47,109 nt of DNA, taken from NCBI GenBank assembly GCA_905234835.1, contig CAJOIZ010000015.1, positions 1 to 47,109 on the forward strand. Reading direction: 5' to 3'. Shown in pieces: positions 24,250 to 33,239 of the stretch. Every line of letters begins with the position of its first letter. The first letter of the stretch is position 1. Source of the DNA: Paludibacteraceae bacterium (lineage in GTDB: Bacteria; Bacteroidota; Bacteroidia; Bacteroidales; Paludibacteraceae). A program made the position numbers and the translations under genes. The notes beneath the pieces were generated by a model that worked only from the letters and a program-made list of their open reading frames with translations, had not been told where the DNA came from and ran no database searches.

Positions 24250-24869
24250 AACATTGGTCATTGGTCATATTGCTACTACTCTGCTGCCGTTCTTTATTTG
24301 CCGGAACGGAGGCCAAGTCCGTTGTGAGCGATACAACGGCTGTAGGTGATACGTTGGTGTCATGGGCTCCTGACCCGACCCGCGCAACATGGCTCGCAGT
24401 CATCGTACCTGGATTGGGGCAGATATACAACCGCAGTTACTGGAAACTGCCCATCGTCTATGGGGCTTTTATGGGCTGCGCCTATGCCATTTCGTGGAAC
24501 GCGGGTATGTACAATGACTATAAGGAGGCCTATCGCGATATACTTACCGATGAGGTGCTGTCCGATGACCCTCATCGCTCCTACAATGCCATCCTGCCGC
24601 CTGGTTATACCATAGAAAGTATGGGAGGACGGAGTCAGTACACATCTACGCTCAACAGCCGCCAGAACCGCTATCGGCGTTATCGGGACCTGTCTATTGC
24701 TGCCACTGTCGGCGTGTATATACTTTCCATCATAGACGCGTATGTGGATGCACAACTTTTCGATTTTGACATCAGTCCCAATCTCTCGCTTAATGTTGAA
24801 CCGCAACTATACCAAGACCCTTGGCGCGATAGCAAATCCGCCGAAATAAGACTGGCTTTTACGTTTTGA
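24246..24869 (+). CDS. DUF5683 membrane protein
   Basis: 207 residues with signal peptide-like start (KHWSLVILLLLCCRSLFA), then the DUF5683 core ATWLAVIVPGLGQIYNRSYW, KLPIVYGAFMGCAYAISWN and a C-terminal helix (GVYILSIIDAYVDAQLFDFD). The start codon appears to be TTG in TTGA, overlapping the parB stop. Always found downstream of parAB in Bacteroidota; function unknown. Confidence 0.85.
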   Translation: MKHWSLVILLLLCCRSLFAGTEAKSVVSDTTAVGDTLVSWAPDPTRATWLAVIVPGLGQIYNRSYWKLPIVYGAFMGCAYAISWNAGMYNDYKEAYRDILTDEVLSDDPHRSYNAILPPGYTIESMGGRSQYTSTLNSRQNRYRRYRDLSIAATVGVYILSIIDAYVDAQLFDFDISPNLSLNVEPQLYQDPWRDSKSAEIRLAFTF

Positions 24870-24871
24870 TT

Positions 24872-26182
24872 ATGAATAAAGTGCTATTTATACTTACTCT
24901 TTTGTCACTGGGTGTCTGTTTGTCCGCTTATGCGCAGACCGACTCGTTGCCCGCGATGGACTCACTCATCTACGAGAATGCCGTATTGGACTCAATGCTT
25001 GCGCAGGCTGATACAATGGACTTTCGTGCGGATATCAGTATGTCTGACACATCCGAAAACAATATACTTTGCTTTTTCGATGAAGCCATGGCTTGGCTTG
25101 ATACGACGGACTGCACCTCTTCCGGAATCATTACCGACCTGCCCGATTCGGTCTATAAAGCCCGTTTGCAGGCTCTTCCCTTTGTAATCGAGGTGCCGTA
25201 TAACCACGTTGTGCGCGAATGTATCCACCGCTATATCAAAGGTTCCGGCAGGCAACTGGCTAAACTCTGTCGCTTGTCGGAATACTATTTTCCGATGTTT
25301 CAAGATATGTTGGAGCGCTACGAACTGCCATATGAGTTGTGCTATCTCGCTGTCATTGAATCAGCCCTCAACCCGGCGGCTCATTCTCGCATGGGGGCAG
25401 CTGGTCTGTGGCAGTTTATGCCTTCCACAGGACGGCTATACGGATTGGAAATCAACTCATTGGTGGACGAACGACGCGACCCTATACGCTCCACAGAAGC
25501 GGCGTGCCGTTACCTCAAGAACCTCCACTCCCTCTTCGGTGACTGGAACCTCGCCATTGCCTCCTATAATTGCGGTCCCGGAAATGTGAACAAAGCTATC
25601 CGCCGTGCCGGAGGAAAACGCGATTTCTGGTCTATTTATCCCTATCTGCCCCGTGAAACACGCGGTTATCTGCCTATTTTCATAGCGGCTTCGTATGCTA
25701 TGAACTATGCCGACCAGCACGGTATATGTCCTGATCCGGATATGCGCCCCATTGTTACTGACACCCTTTATACAAGTCAGCGGATGCACCTGCAACAGGT
25801 GTCTGATATCCTGAAAATTGATTTGGCAGAACTGCGTCGCCTTAACCCACAGTACCCCAAAGATGTGCTGCCTGGAGGCAAACCCTATATCATCTGTCTG
25901 CCAATCGAGAAAATAGACCTGTTCATCGACAACGAAGACACAATCGTTTCGCATAAGGCGGACGAACTGATAAACAACCGCCGTTCAGAAATAGAGATAG
26001 CCCACCGCACTAACAACAGCGGTAAGCGTGCCAACGGCGTGACGTATTACAAAGTGCGGCAGGGGGATACGTTAGGCTCAATAGCTCGCCGTCACCATTG
26101 CACCGTCAAGCAGTTGCAACGCTGGAACAACCTCTCTGGCACCAACATACGCTCCGGACGGACATTGCGCATAGGAGGATAA
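24872..26182 (+). CDS. LysM-containing lytic murein transglycosylase (MltD-like)
   Basis: 436 residues from the ATG at 24872 (a TTG at 24866 overlapping the previous stop would add two). Signal peptide MNKVLFILTLLSLGVCLSAY. The SLT domain has the catalytic Glu163 in AVIESALNP, then GAAGLWQFMPSTGRLYGL and IASYNCGPGNVNKAI. A C-terminal LysM domain (YYKVRQGDTLGSIARRH ... GRTLRIGG) binds glycan. Cleaves peptidoglycan with formation of anhydromuropeptides, which the AmpG-like transporter at 30995 could import. The end overlaps a strong AGGAGG for the next gene. Confidence 0.93.
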   Translation: MNKVLFILTLLSLGVCLSAYAQTDSLPAMDSLIYENAVLDSMLAQADTMDFRADISMSDTSENNILCFFDEAMAWLDTTDCTSSGIITDLPDSVYKARLQALPFVIEVPYNHVVRECIHRYIKGSGRQLAKLCRLSEYYFPMFQDMLERYELPYELCYLAVIESALNPAAHSRMGAAGLWQFMPSTGRLYGLEINSLVDERRDPIRSTEAACRYLKNLHSLFGDWNLAIASYNCGPGNVNKAIRRAGGKRDFWSIYPYLPRETRGYLPIFIAASYAMNYADQHGICPDPDMRPIVTDTLYTSQRMHLQQVSDILKIDLAELRRLNPQYPKDVLPGGKPYIICLPIEKIDLFIDNEDTIVSHKADELINNRRSEIEIAHRTNNSGKRANGVTYYKVRQGDTLGSIARRHHCTVKQLQRWNNLSGTNIRSGRTLRIGG

Positions 26183-26187
26183 GGACA

Positions 26188-26520
26188 ATGGAAGAACAGG
26201 ATTCACATAAAGTGTTGTTTTCTATCAACGAGGTCTCGAAACTCGTAGGCGTTCCCGCGTCCACCCTCCGCTATTGGGAGAAACAATTCTCTGGCATTCG
26301 TCCCCGCACGGACAAACACGGCAATAGGTATTATAAGCAGTCCGACATCGACCTCATCAAGCAGATTAAGTACCTGCGTGACGAAATGCATATCACCCGC
26401 ATCGAAGCCATCCGCAACGAGCTTTCCGCTCCGCGTCGGCGTGCAGATCAGCGCCAGCATGCCTACGAGATACTTACTACCGTCAAAACTGAACTGGAGG
26501 CTATTAGATCCGCCATATAA
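26188..26520 (+). CDS. MerR-family transcriptional regulator
   Basis: 110 residues from the ATG at 26188. MerR-type winged helix: FSINEVSKLVGVPASTLRYW, then GNRYYKQSDIDLIKQIKYL. There is no C-terminal effector domain, only a short helix. AGGAGG (26173-26178), unusually strong for this phylum, lies 9 nt before the ATG and supports this start over an upstream one inside the transglycosylase gene. Conserved next to the parAB cluster in Bacteroidales; target genes unknown. Confidence 0.9.
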   Translation: MEEQDSHKVLFSINEVSKLVGVPASTLRYWEKQFSGIRPRTDKHGNRYYKQSDIDLIKQIKYLRDEMHITRIEAIRNELSAPRRRADQRQHAYEILTTVKTELEAIRSAI

Positions 26521-26544
26521 GTCAAACATTTATTCTTGTTCAAT

Positions 26545-27924
26545 ATGTCACAACCAGTTTTTTCTTCCACCGACATCGCCCGATTGGAGCAGAGAGGCAT
26601 CACTGTGCGTCAGGCTGAAAATCAGTTGGAGCGTTTCCGCATCGGTTTCCCTGAATTGGATATCGTAGCACCCGCTGCCGTCGGTAGGAACAAAGGGATT
26701 ATCCGCCCTTCCGTTGCTGCACAGGAACGCTATGTTGCTCTTTGGCAGGACTATTTGCGTGCCGGTCACAAAGTCACGAAGTTCGTTCCCGCTTCAGGAG
26801 CCGCTTCGCGTATGTTCAAAGACCTGTACGCCTACCTCTCCTCTGGCGAAGAAACAGACTTTGTACGCTGTTTCCTTGACAACATGGACCGCTTCGCCTT
26901 CGGCAGTGAACTCAAAGGCAAAAGCGGTAAAGAAGCTGTCCGCTACCTGCTTGAGGATATGCACTACGGTGATTTGCCCAAAGGCCTGTTGCTTTTCCAC
27001 CGTTATCGCACCGGCTCGCGCACACCTGCTGAAGAACATCTTGTGGAGGGGGCTTTGTATGCCGCCACCGAAAGAAAAGAGGGAAAGATCTGCCGCATCC
27101 ATTTCACTGTCAGCCACCAGCATCTCCCTCTCTTTAGGAAACACATAGCTGACAAAATGTCCGACTACCAGAAGAAATACGGTGTGACATACGACATTAC
27201 TTTCTCCGAGCAGATGTCATCCACTGATACTCTCGCTGCCAATCCCGACGGAACGCCTTTCCGCAATCCCGATGGCAGTCTGCTCTTCCGACCGGGAGGA
27301 CATGGCGCACTCATCGAGAACCTCAATCAATTGGACTGCGACATCGCCTTCATCAAGAACATTGACAACGTAGTGCCTGATTATCGCAAGCATTCCACTA
27401 TTCACTACAAGCAGGTGCTGGCAGGTATCTTGGTAGAGGAGCAGCAGCGTGTCTTCAGCCTGTTGCGCAACCCGGATCTCTCGGAAGAGGAAAGACAGCG
27501 GCTGAAACGTCCCATTCGTGTCTGCGGCGTGGTTAGGAACACCGGCGAACCTGGCGGAGGACCTTTCATCGTTCGCGAAAAAGACGGCACGAAGTCATAC
27601 CAGATACTGGAATCAAGCCAGATTGCCGACAAGCAGCTGATGGCACGCTCCACCCATTTCAACCCCGTCGATTTGGTTTGCTCGCTCCGCGATGAGAACG
27701 GTAAAGCGTATAACCTGCCCGATTATGTGGACCCCGAAACGGGCTTCATCTCCCATAAGTCGAAGGACGGAAAAGACTTGCTGGCACTCGAACTTCCCGG
27801 TCTGTGGAACGGCGCGATGGCGAAGTGGAACACCATCTTTGTTGAAGTCCCCGTTTCGACCTTCAATCCGGTCAAGACTGTGAATGACCTGCTGCGCCCC
27901 GAACACCAACCCAATCAAAGATAA
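26545..27924 (+). CDS. DUF4301 family protein
   Basis: 459 residues from the ATG at 26545 (an upstream TTG at 26536 adds three residues). Recognised by FVPASGAASRMFKDLYAYL, GGHGALIENLNQLDCDIAFI and KNIDNVVPDYRK, the signature of DUF4301. These resemble nucleotidyltransferase/UTP-glucose-1-phosphate uridylyltransferase motifs (PASGAASRM as a nucleotide-binding loop, HGALIENLN), so a sugar-nucleotide role is possible but unproven. Four bp before the CYTH gene. Confidence 0.85.
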   Translation: MSQPVFSSTDIARLEQRGITVRQAENQLERFRIGFPELDIVAPAAVGRNKGIIRPSVAAQERYVALWQDYLRAGHKVTKFVPASGAASRMFKDLYAYLSSGEETDFVRCFLDNMDRFAFGSELKGKSGKEAVRYLLEDMHYGDLPKGLLLFHRYRTGSRTPAEEHLVEGALYAATERKEGKICRIHFTVSHQHLPLFRKHIADKMSDYQKKYGVTYDITFSEQMSSTDTLAANPDGTPFRNPDGSLLFRPGGHGALIENLNQLDCDIAFIKNIDNVVPDYRKHSTIHYKQVLAGILVEEQQRVFSLLRNPDLSEEERQRLKRPIRVCGVVRNTGEPGGGPFIVREKDGTKSYQILESSQIADKQLMARSTHFNPVDLVCSLRDENGKAYNLPDYVDPETGFISHKSKDGKDLLALELPGLWNGAMAKWNTIFVEVPVSTFNPVKTVNDLLRPEHQPNQR

Positions 27925-27928
27925 CACT

Positions 27929-28414
27929 ATGGGACATCAGGAGATAGAACGCAAATTCCTCGTCTGCGACGACTCGTACAAGCAACTCGCAACGGCTTGT
28001 ATACCAATCAGTCAGGGCTATCTGAGTCTGAACGAACGCTGTTCTGTCCGTGTGCGCCGTTGGGGTGACAAGGGCTATATAACGGTCAAGTCACATGTGG
28101 TAATCAACCGCTTCTCACGATACGAATGGGAAAAAGAGATACCCGCCGAAGAAGCCGACCAGCTGCTCGCTCTTTGCTTGCCCGGAAAAATAGAGAAGAA
28201 ACGTTGGCTCGTGCCGATAGACGACTCGCTCACTTGCGAAGTGGACGAGTTCTTCGGACTCAACGAAGGACTCGTGATGGCGGAGATAGAGTTGCAGAGC
28301 GAAGACCAACCCTATGAAAGACCTGCTTTCCTCGGTGAGGAAGTCACCGGCGACTCACGTTATTTCAATAGTTACTTGATAAGCCATCCCTACTTGACTT
28401 GGAAAAAAGAATAA
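27929..28414 (+). CDS. CYTH-domain triphosphatase
   Basis: 161 residues from the ATG at 27929. The defining ExExK is Glu5, Glu7, Lys9 (QEIERKFLV); strands of the triphosphate tunnel carry SVRVRRWGDKGYITVKS and RYEWEKEIP, then CEVDEFFGLNEGLVMAEIEL. CYTH proteins hydrolyse triphosphates such as inorganic triphosphate or thiamine triphosphate, and a few are adenylate cyclases; substrate here not determinable. Probable end of the long operon. Confidence 0.92.
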   Translation: MGHQEIERKFLVCDDSYKQLATACIPISQGYLSLNERCSVRVRRWGDKGYITVKSHVVINRFSRYEWEKEIPAEEADQLLALCLPGKIEKKRWLVPIDDSLTCEVDEFFGLNEGLVMAEIELQSEDQPYERPAFLGEEVTGDSRYFNSYLISHPYLTWKKE

Positions 28415-28426
28415 ACCTTATCCATT

Positions 28427-29146
28427 ATGAACAAGCATACTTTCCTCCTTTGTGCATTTCTGCTCCTTCTGACTTCGGTTGCGGCGCAGAAACCTCATGC
28501 CTATTTCTCCGTGCAGGAGATGCCCGATGCAGTCAAGTACTTGCCGGCTCCCCCGGACATATCTTCGATGCGGTTTGCCTATGACACGGCGCAGTATCAG
28601 TGGGGCAAACGCCAGCGTGCCACGCCGCGTGGGCAGCAGGCGAAAGACGATGCCGACTATAGTATTTACCGCATGGCGGCCATCTTCTCGCCTGCTTTGG
28701 GCGTAACTATCAGTCCCAACACGACCCCTCAGTTGTGGAAACTGCTCAAAGACGCTACCTACACGGCCGCTTTTGGCTGTGACATCGCCAAGGCGCACTA
28801 TTTCCGTCCGCGGCCCTATATGTTCTACAACGAGCCGACGCTTGTTCCGCAGGACGAGGAGGTGTTGCGCCACAACGGCTCGTACCCCTCTGGGCATACC
28901 ACATTGGGATGGGTGACGGCACTTCTCTTGGTGGAGATTTGTCCTGAGAACGAGAATGAGATTCTTCGCGTCGGCTACGAATACGGGCAGAGCCGTGTCA
29001 TCGCCGGTTATCATTGGCAGAGCGATGTGACGGCTGGACGTCTTGTAGCTTCATCCTGTTTCTCTCGCCTGCATACCAGCAAGGATTTCCTCAAGCAGCT
29101 GAAGAAGGCGCAGAAAGAGTTTAAGAAAGTGCATAAAAAGAAATAA
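28427..29146 (+). CDS. PAP2-superfamily phosphatase (class A acid phosphatase-like), secreted
   Basis: 239 residues. Signal peptide ending LTSVAA at residue 20. All three catalytic motifs are present: Lys122 and Arg129-Pro130 (KAHYFRPRP), PSGH at 154-157, and Ser189-Arg190...His196...Asp200 (SRVIAGYHWQSD). Hydrolyses phosphomonoesters through a phospho-histidine; periplasmic by prediction. The order resembles PhoN/PhoC-type class A enzymes more than membrane lipid phosphatases, since there are no transmembrane helices. Confidence 0.92.
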   Translation: MNKHTFLLCAFLLLLTSVAAQKPHAYFSVQEMPDAVKYLPAPPDISSMRFAYDTAQYQWGKRQRATPRGQQAKDDADYSIYRMAAIFSPALGVTISPNTTPQLWKLLKDATYTAAFGCDIAKAHYFRPRPYMFYNEPTLVPQDEEVLRHNGSYPSGHTTLGWVTALLLVEICPENENEILRVGYEYGQSRVIAGYHWQSDVTAGRLVASSCFSRLHTSKDFLKQLKKAQKEFKKVHKKK

Positions 29147-29193
29147 ACGCTCATAAAGGGCGTATAATTATTAACCTTAAATTATCTATAACT

Positions 29194-29394
29194 ATGTCAA
29201 AGTCAGTTTATTCTGTGGCAGCCTTCTTAGCAGGTGCCATCGTGGGCGGTGTGGCCGCTCTACTTCTTACTCCCAAGACAGGCAGTGAACTTCGTAAGGA
29301 CATCTCCGACTTCGCCGAGGAGGAGGTTAAGAAAGTCAAAAATGCAGCCTGCAGAATGAAAAAAGAACAGGCGGAAAACCAAGACGCTGAGTAG
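29194..29394 (+). CDS. YtxH-domain small membrane protein
   Basis: 66 residues: one membrane helix with small residues (FLAGAIVGGVAALLLTPKTG) followed by a charged amphipathic helix. Matches YtxH/gas-vesicle-like stress proteins, usually encoded next to a holin-like protein as here (1-bp gap to the next gene). Role unknown; envelope-stress association is inferred from family. Weak inverted repeat ACGC/GCGT upstream. Confidence 0.85.
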   Translation: MSKSVYSVAAFLAGAIVGGVAALLLTPKTGSELRKDISDFAEEEVKKVKNAACRMKKEQAENQDAE

Positions 29395-29395
29395 T

Positions 29396-29926
29396 ATGTT
29401 CAACCGCGAAGAATACGAATATCTGCTTGCCGACCTGCAGGAGTACGGCAAGACCTGTTGGGAACAGGCGAAGCTGACCGTCCTTGACAAGTTGGGGCGC
29501 ATTGCGGGCTTGTTATTGTTGGGTCTGACGGTTATCCTGATTCTGTTTGCTGTTGTGGCGGCGGGCAGTGTGGCGCTTATTTCTGTATTGAGCGGCTGTA
29601 TGCCTGTTTGGGCGGCGGCACTCATTGTGGCGGCAATTTGGCTTCTGTTGCTGGTGGTGGTTATTTGCTTGCGCAAGCAATTGTTCCTCAATCCGATGTT
29701 CGCGGCTATTGCTGCCATCTTGTTTACCAATCGACCCAAGCGCAAAATATCCGTCGACAGCGTGGCGCAGCAGACCGAACTGCTTCGTTATAAGGCTGGT
29801 GAGCAGGAGAAAGTCATCCAGCGTGATGCCGAACGCATACAGCGCAGTTGGACGGGCTTCTTTGAGCATCTCGCTGCGGTGCGTAATGTGGTCGGTAACG
29901 TGCTTGGGCGCATTTTCCATCGGTAA
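29396..29926 (+). CDS. Holin-superfamily-like (Phage_holin_3_6/DUF1469) membrane protein
   Basis: 176 residues with two membrane helices (GLLLLGLTVILILFAVVAAG and AALIVAAIWLLLLVVVICL) between cytosolic helical ends. The C-terminal ~60 residues are charged and helical. The 'phage holin' name reflects the Pfam family only; neighbours YtxH and AI-2E permease are chromosomal, so this is not evidence for a prophage. Confidence 0.75.
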   Translation: MFNREEYEYLLADLQEYGKTCWEQAKLTVLDKLGRIAGLLLLGLTVILILFAVVAAGSVALISVLSGCMPVWAAALIVAAIWLLLLVVVICLRKQLFLNPMFAAIAAILFTNRPKRKISVDSVAQQTELLRYKAGEQEKVIQRDAERIQRSWTGFFEHLAAVRNVVGNVLGRIFHR

Positions 29927-29940
29927 ACATCCGACAGATT

Positions 29941-31029
29941 ATGGAACATCGTCCTTTTACTTTTGATCGTACGGTGCGGCTGGTAATAGCGATTGCTATT
30001 CTTGCCGCGCTGTTCGCTCTTACGCGCACTTTGAGCAGTGTCCTCTTGCCGTTTGTCGTGGCGTGGTTCATTGCTTATTTGCTTCATCCGCTGGTGGTCT
30101 TTGCGCAGACCAAGATGCGTATCCGGCCGCGGGTGTTGGCTGTCTTGGTTACGCTGGTGCTCGTACTGGGCGTCCTCATCGGCATTGTCGCCATCCTCGT
30201 ACCTGTCATACGCAACGAAACGGCGCACATGTCTCATCTCGTCAGCGAGTACGTGCGGGGCATCCATGTGGACACTATCCTTTCCGACGATGCGCAGGAC
30301 TGGTTGCGCAACTGGCTGGCGCAGGCGGACTTGCAGTCGCTCTTGCAGCAGATTAACATCGAAGCGGTCGTCGAGAAGGCAGGAGGCTATCTTGGCAGTA
30401 TTATTGGCGGCTCTTTGAGTGTACTCTCGGCCCTGTTTGTCGTCTTTGCCTGCCTGCTCTATCTCGTGTTCATTCTCATTGATTATGAGACGTTGAGCAA
30501 AGGCCTGCACGAGATGATTCCTCCTAAGTTCCGAACCATTGTCAATGGCATTCTCGACGACCTTGAGAAGGGGATGAACAAGTATTTCCGTGGTCAGGCG
30601 CTCATCGCCACCACTGTCGGCATACTCTTCAGCATCGGTTTCCTGATTATGGGCTTGCCGCTGGCGGTCGTGGTCGGACTCTTCATTGGTCTGCTCAATA
30701 TGATTCCTTATATGCAGGCGTTCGGTATTCCTGTCACAATGATTTTAGGGCTTTTGCAGGCGGCTGACACGGGCACGAGTTATTGGATTATCCTTCTTGA
30801 GATTGCCGCTGTCTTCATTGTTGTGCAGTCTATTCAGGACTTGGTCCTCACACCGCTGATTATGGGCAATGTGATTGGCATGAACCCTGCGCTGATGCTC
30901 CTCTCGCTCTCTATCTGGGGCTATTTGTTGGGTGTCGCAGGTATGATTATTGCTCTGCCCATTACCACTGTCATTATCTCTTACTACAAACGCTATGTCC
31001 TCGATGAAAACATCCCCGACCAGACCTAA
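29941..31029 (+). CDS. AI-2E family transporter (membrane permease)
   Basis: 362 residues with about eight membrane helices. Family signatures: PFVVAWFIAYLLHPLVVF near the N-terminus, GLPLAVVVGLFIGLLNMIPY and the glycine-rich QDLVLTPLIMGNVIGMNPAL near the C-terminus. Members export various small molecules or ions (autoinducer-2, Na+/Li+); substrate not predictable. 14 bp after the holin-like gene. The following MFS gene starts inside its last codons. Confidence 0.93.
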   Translation: MEHRPFTFDRTVRLVIAIAILAALFALTRTLSSVLLPFVVAWFIAYLLHPLVVFAQTKMRIRPRVLAVLVTLVLVLGVLIGIVAILVPVIRNETAHMSHLVSEYVRGIHVDTILSDDAQDWLRNWLAQADLQSLLQQINIEAVVEKAGGYLGSIIGGSLSVLSALFVVFACLLYLVFILIDYETLSKGLHEMIPPKFRTIVNGILDDLEKGMNKYFRGQALIATTVGILFSIGFLIMGLPLAVVVGLFIGLLNMIPYMQAFGIPVTMILGLLQAADTGTSYWIILLEIAAVFIVVQSIQDLVLTPLIMGNVIGMNPALMLLSLSIWGYLLGVAGMIIALPITTVIISYYKRYVLDENIPDQT

Positions 31030-32320
31030 CTCTCAACTCTCCCCCTGGGCGTGGGTTCCGACGCTCTATTTCGCGGAGGGCATACCTTATTTCCTGGTCA
31101 ATACCGTCTCCGTGATGCTCTTCACGCGTCTTGGTGTGCCCAATAGTACGATGGCGCTCTTCACGGGTATGCTTTACCTTCCGTGGGTTATCAAGCCACT
31201 CTGGTCGCCTTTCGTGGACGTCATTCGCACCAAACGCTGGTGGATTCTTGCCATGCAGATTGTCCTCTCCGTGGCTTTTGTGGGACTGACGCTATCTATT
31301 CCGCATCCTGATGCAGCGCTCATCGCATCGGGGCAGACTCCTGTCAGCCTCTTCTCCGTGATGCTGTGCTTGTTCTGGCTGACTGCGTTCGCATCGGCTA
31401 CCCATGACGTGGCGGCGGACGGCTTTTATATGTTGGCGTTGGAGGGCAGGCAGCAGTCATTCTTTGTGGGCATACGCAGTCTCTTCTACCGCCTCGCATC
31501 GGTCTTCGGACAGGGCGGACTCATTGCGCTCGCGGGGTGGCTTGAGGTCCGCTACGATAATATACCTCTTGCATGGCAGATGACGCTCCTTACCGCGTCG
31601 GTCATGTTCGCGCTCATCACCTTGTGGCATCTGCTGCGGCTTCCGAGGGTGGAGCAGGAACAACCTGCTGACAGTCAAGTCAGTGGTGCTGACATCCTGC
31701 GCGGCTTCGGGCGTTCGTTCGCCACTTTCTTTACCAAGAAAGGCATTATGCTCGCACTGCTGTTTATGCTCTTGTATCGCTTGCCCGAGGCGTTTCTGGT
31801 CAAGATGTTGCCGCCTTTCCTCGTGCATGGGCATGATGTGGGCGGACTGGGCATGACCACGGCTTCCGTCGGCATTGTCTATGGCACGTTCGGTGTGATT
31901 GCTTTGGCGCTGGGAGGCATACTGGGCGGCTTCTATTCCGCACGCTTGGGCTTGAAACGTTCGCTCATCCCCATGGCATTGGCGATTACGCTTCCTGATG
32001 CACTCTATCTGTGGCTCAGCATTGCGCAGCCCGAATCGCAGCTATGGGTCACGCTCGTCGTCTTCATTGAGCAGTTCGGCTACGGCTTCGGCTTTACGGC
32101 GTACATGCTCTATCTGATGCACTTCGCTAAAGGCGACTACCAGACTTCTCATTACGCCCTGTCCACTGGCTTCATGGCGTTAGGCATGATGTTGCCCGGC
32201 ATGGTCGCGGGTTACATTCAGGAGGAGTTGGGTTACACCGGACTGTTCTGGCTGGTCATGGCATGTTGCCTGCTCACGTTGGCGATTACCCTTTTCGTAC
32301 GCCGCACATTGCAGGAATAA
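30995..32320 (+). CDS. MFS transporter, AmpG-like (muropeptide permease type)
   Basis: About 441 residues, 12 predicted membrane helices. N-terminal YFAEGIPYFLVNTVSVML and LYLPWVIKPLWSPFVDVI, then SATHDVAADGFYMLALEGRQ, are the AmpG-family signatures. AmpG imports anhydromuropeptides for cell-wall recycling, consistent with the lytic transglycosylase nearby. The start is taken as ATG 30995 (MSSMKTSPTRPN), or ATG 31004; either overlaps the AI-2E gene end by 26-35 bp. Confidence 0.88.
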   Translation: MSSMKTSPTRPNSQLSPWAWVPTLYFAEGIPYFLVNTVSVMLFTRLGVPNSTMALFTGMLYLPWVIKPLWSPFVDVIRTKRWWILAMQIVLSVAFVGLTLSIPHPDAALIASGQTPVSLFSVMLCLFWLTAFASATHDVAADGFYMLALEGRQQSFFVGIRSLFYRLASVFGQGGLIALAGWLEVRYDNIPLAWQMTLLTASVMFALITLWHLLRLPRVEQEQPADSQVSGADILRGFGRSFATFFTKKGIMLALLFMLLYRLPEAFLVKMLPPFLVHGHDVGGLGMTTASVGIVYGTFGVIALALGGILGGFYSARLGLKRSLIPMALAITLPDALYLWLSIAQPESQLWVTLVVFIEQFGYGFGFTAYMLYLMHFAKGDYQTSHYALSTGFMALGMMLPGMVAGYIQEELGYTGLFWLVMACCLLTLAITLFVRRTLQE

Positions 32321-32355
32321 GACCTGTTTCGTACCTGTGTATCTACCTACCGTGA

Positions 32356-32475
32356 GCGGGTGATTAGCGGGTGATTACCGGGTGATTAGCGGGTGATTAC
32401 CGGGTGATTAGCGGGTGATTCGCCTGACGATACCGAAACGACACCGTAACAAAACCGAAACAAAACCGTAACGAA
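32356..32475. repeat. Two adjoining 11-bp tandem arrays
   Basis: 32356-32420: six 11-bp units alternating GCGGGTGATTA and CCGGGTGATTA (first two both GCGGG). 32432-32475: four 11-bp units ACCGAAACGAC, ACCGTAACAAA, ACCGAAACAAA, ACCGTAACGAA, again alternating. Located between the AmpG-like gene and the next ORF. Confidence 0.93.
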
Positions 32476-32511
32476 AACATTGTTTAACTTGATATACCAC
32501 TTAACTGAATT

Positions 32512-32997
32512 ATGGCAATTATTCAACTTCAGCCGCCGTTTGAGCAAATCACCGGCGAACTTGGAAAAAAGGGTATTGTGCACCGTCAGAAGCACTACCG
32601 TGACGCCTCGGGTAAGATTCTCTTTGTTGCCCGACAGGAGGCTTATGCTGTAACTAACCCTCGTAATTACAAAAAGATGCCGCCGCAGGGGGCGGAGTTG
32701 GACAATATAACGGTCTTCAAGCGGGCGAACGACTTGACGACGTTGATTCTCCATTCGGCGGACTATACGACGGAGGAACTGCAGGCTATGTCCTCGGAGG
32801 AGCGTGCACGGATTATGGAGTTCCGTTCGTTGTTGGATGATTTCAAGCGCCGTTATGCAGCGCAGAGGAGCAAGCCGGATCCCGAGGCACCTGTGGATAA
32901 GCGTACCCATCGCCGCAAGCAGTATGTCACGCTCAATACGTTTATCCGTGCCCTACTCATCCACCGCCTCAACTCCTCCTCCCCGAACCCCCAGTAA
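32512..32997 (+). CDS. Conserved hypothetical protein
   Basis: 161 residues, MAIIQLQPPFEQITGELGKK..., basic and soluble, with RANDLTTLILHSADYTTEEL and a lysine-rich RTHRRKQYVTLNTFIRALL near the end. I recognise the type as a recurrent hypothetical protein of Bacteroides relatives but know no function; a nucleic-acid contact is conceivable from the basic C-terminus. Its last codons and stop are part of the degenerate 11-bp array at 32979, while another array ends 36 bp before its ATG. Confidence 0.7.
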   Translation: MAIIQLQPPFEQITGELGKKGIVHRQKHYRDASGKILFVARQEAYAVTNPRNYKKMPPQGAELDNITVFKRANDLTTLILHSADYTTEELQAMSSEERARIMEFRSLLDDFKRRYAAQRSKPDPEAPVDKRTHRRKQYVTLNTFIRALLIHRLNSSSPNPQ

Positions 32998-33099
32998 AAT
33001 CTCCCCGAACCCACACTAACTCTCGCTAAGTACCTCCCTGACCCTCGCTAAGTATCTCCCCGACCCCTCTGTAACTACCTCCACAACCCCTACATACTG
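32979..33099. repeat. Degenerate 22-bp array made of alternating 11-bp units
   Basis: Alternation of CTCCCCGAACC-type and TCGCTAAGTAC-type 11-mers for about 11 units, starting inside the coding sequence (stop at 32995-32997). Two units, TCGCTAAGTAC and TCGCTAAGTAT, differ by one base. Confidence 0.85.
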
Positions 33100-33239
33100 C
33101 CTTTCCGCACAAAGCTCCTCCATCACACAAGGTCAGCATATAAGGTAGAAAGGTTCTGCTCCTCACCTACGGGTATGTTCATTTCCCCGCATTCTATGCG
33201 GGTTAGACTATAACGAAGGCACACGGCTATACATCCTTC

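Noticed and set aside
29396..29926. Prophage indicated by a holin-family protein
   Set aside because: No other phage gene is nearby; YtxH, holin-like and AI-2E genes form a known chromosomal neighbourhood.
32356..32475. CRISPR array
   Set aside because: Units are contiguous 11-mers with no unique spacers, and no cas genes are present.
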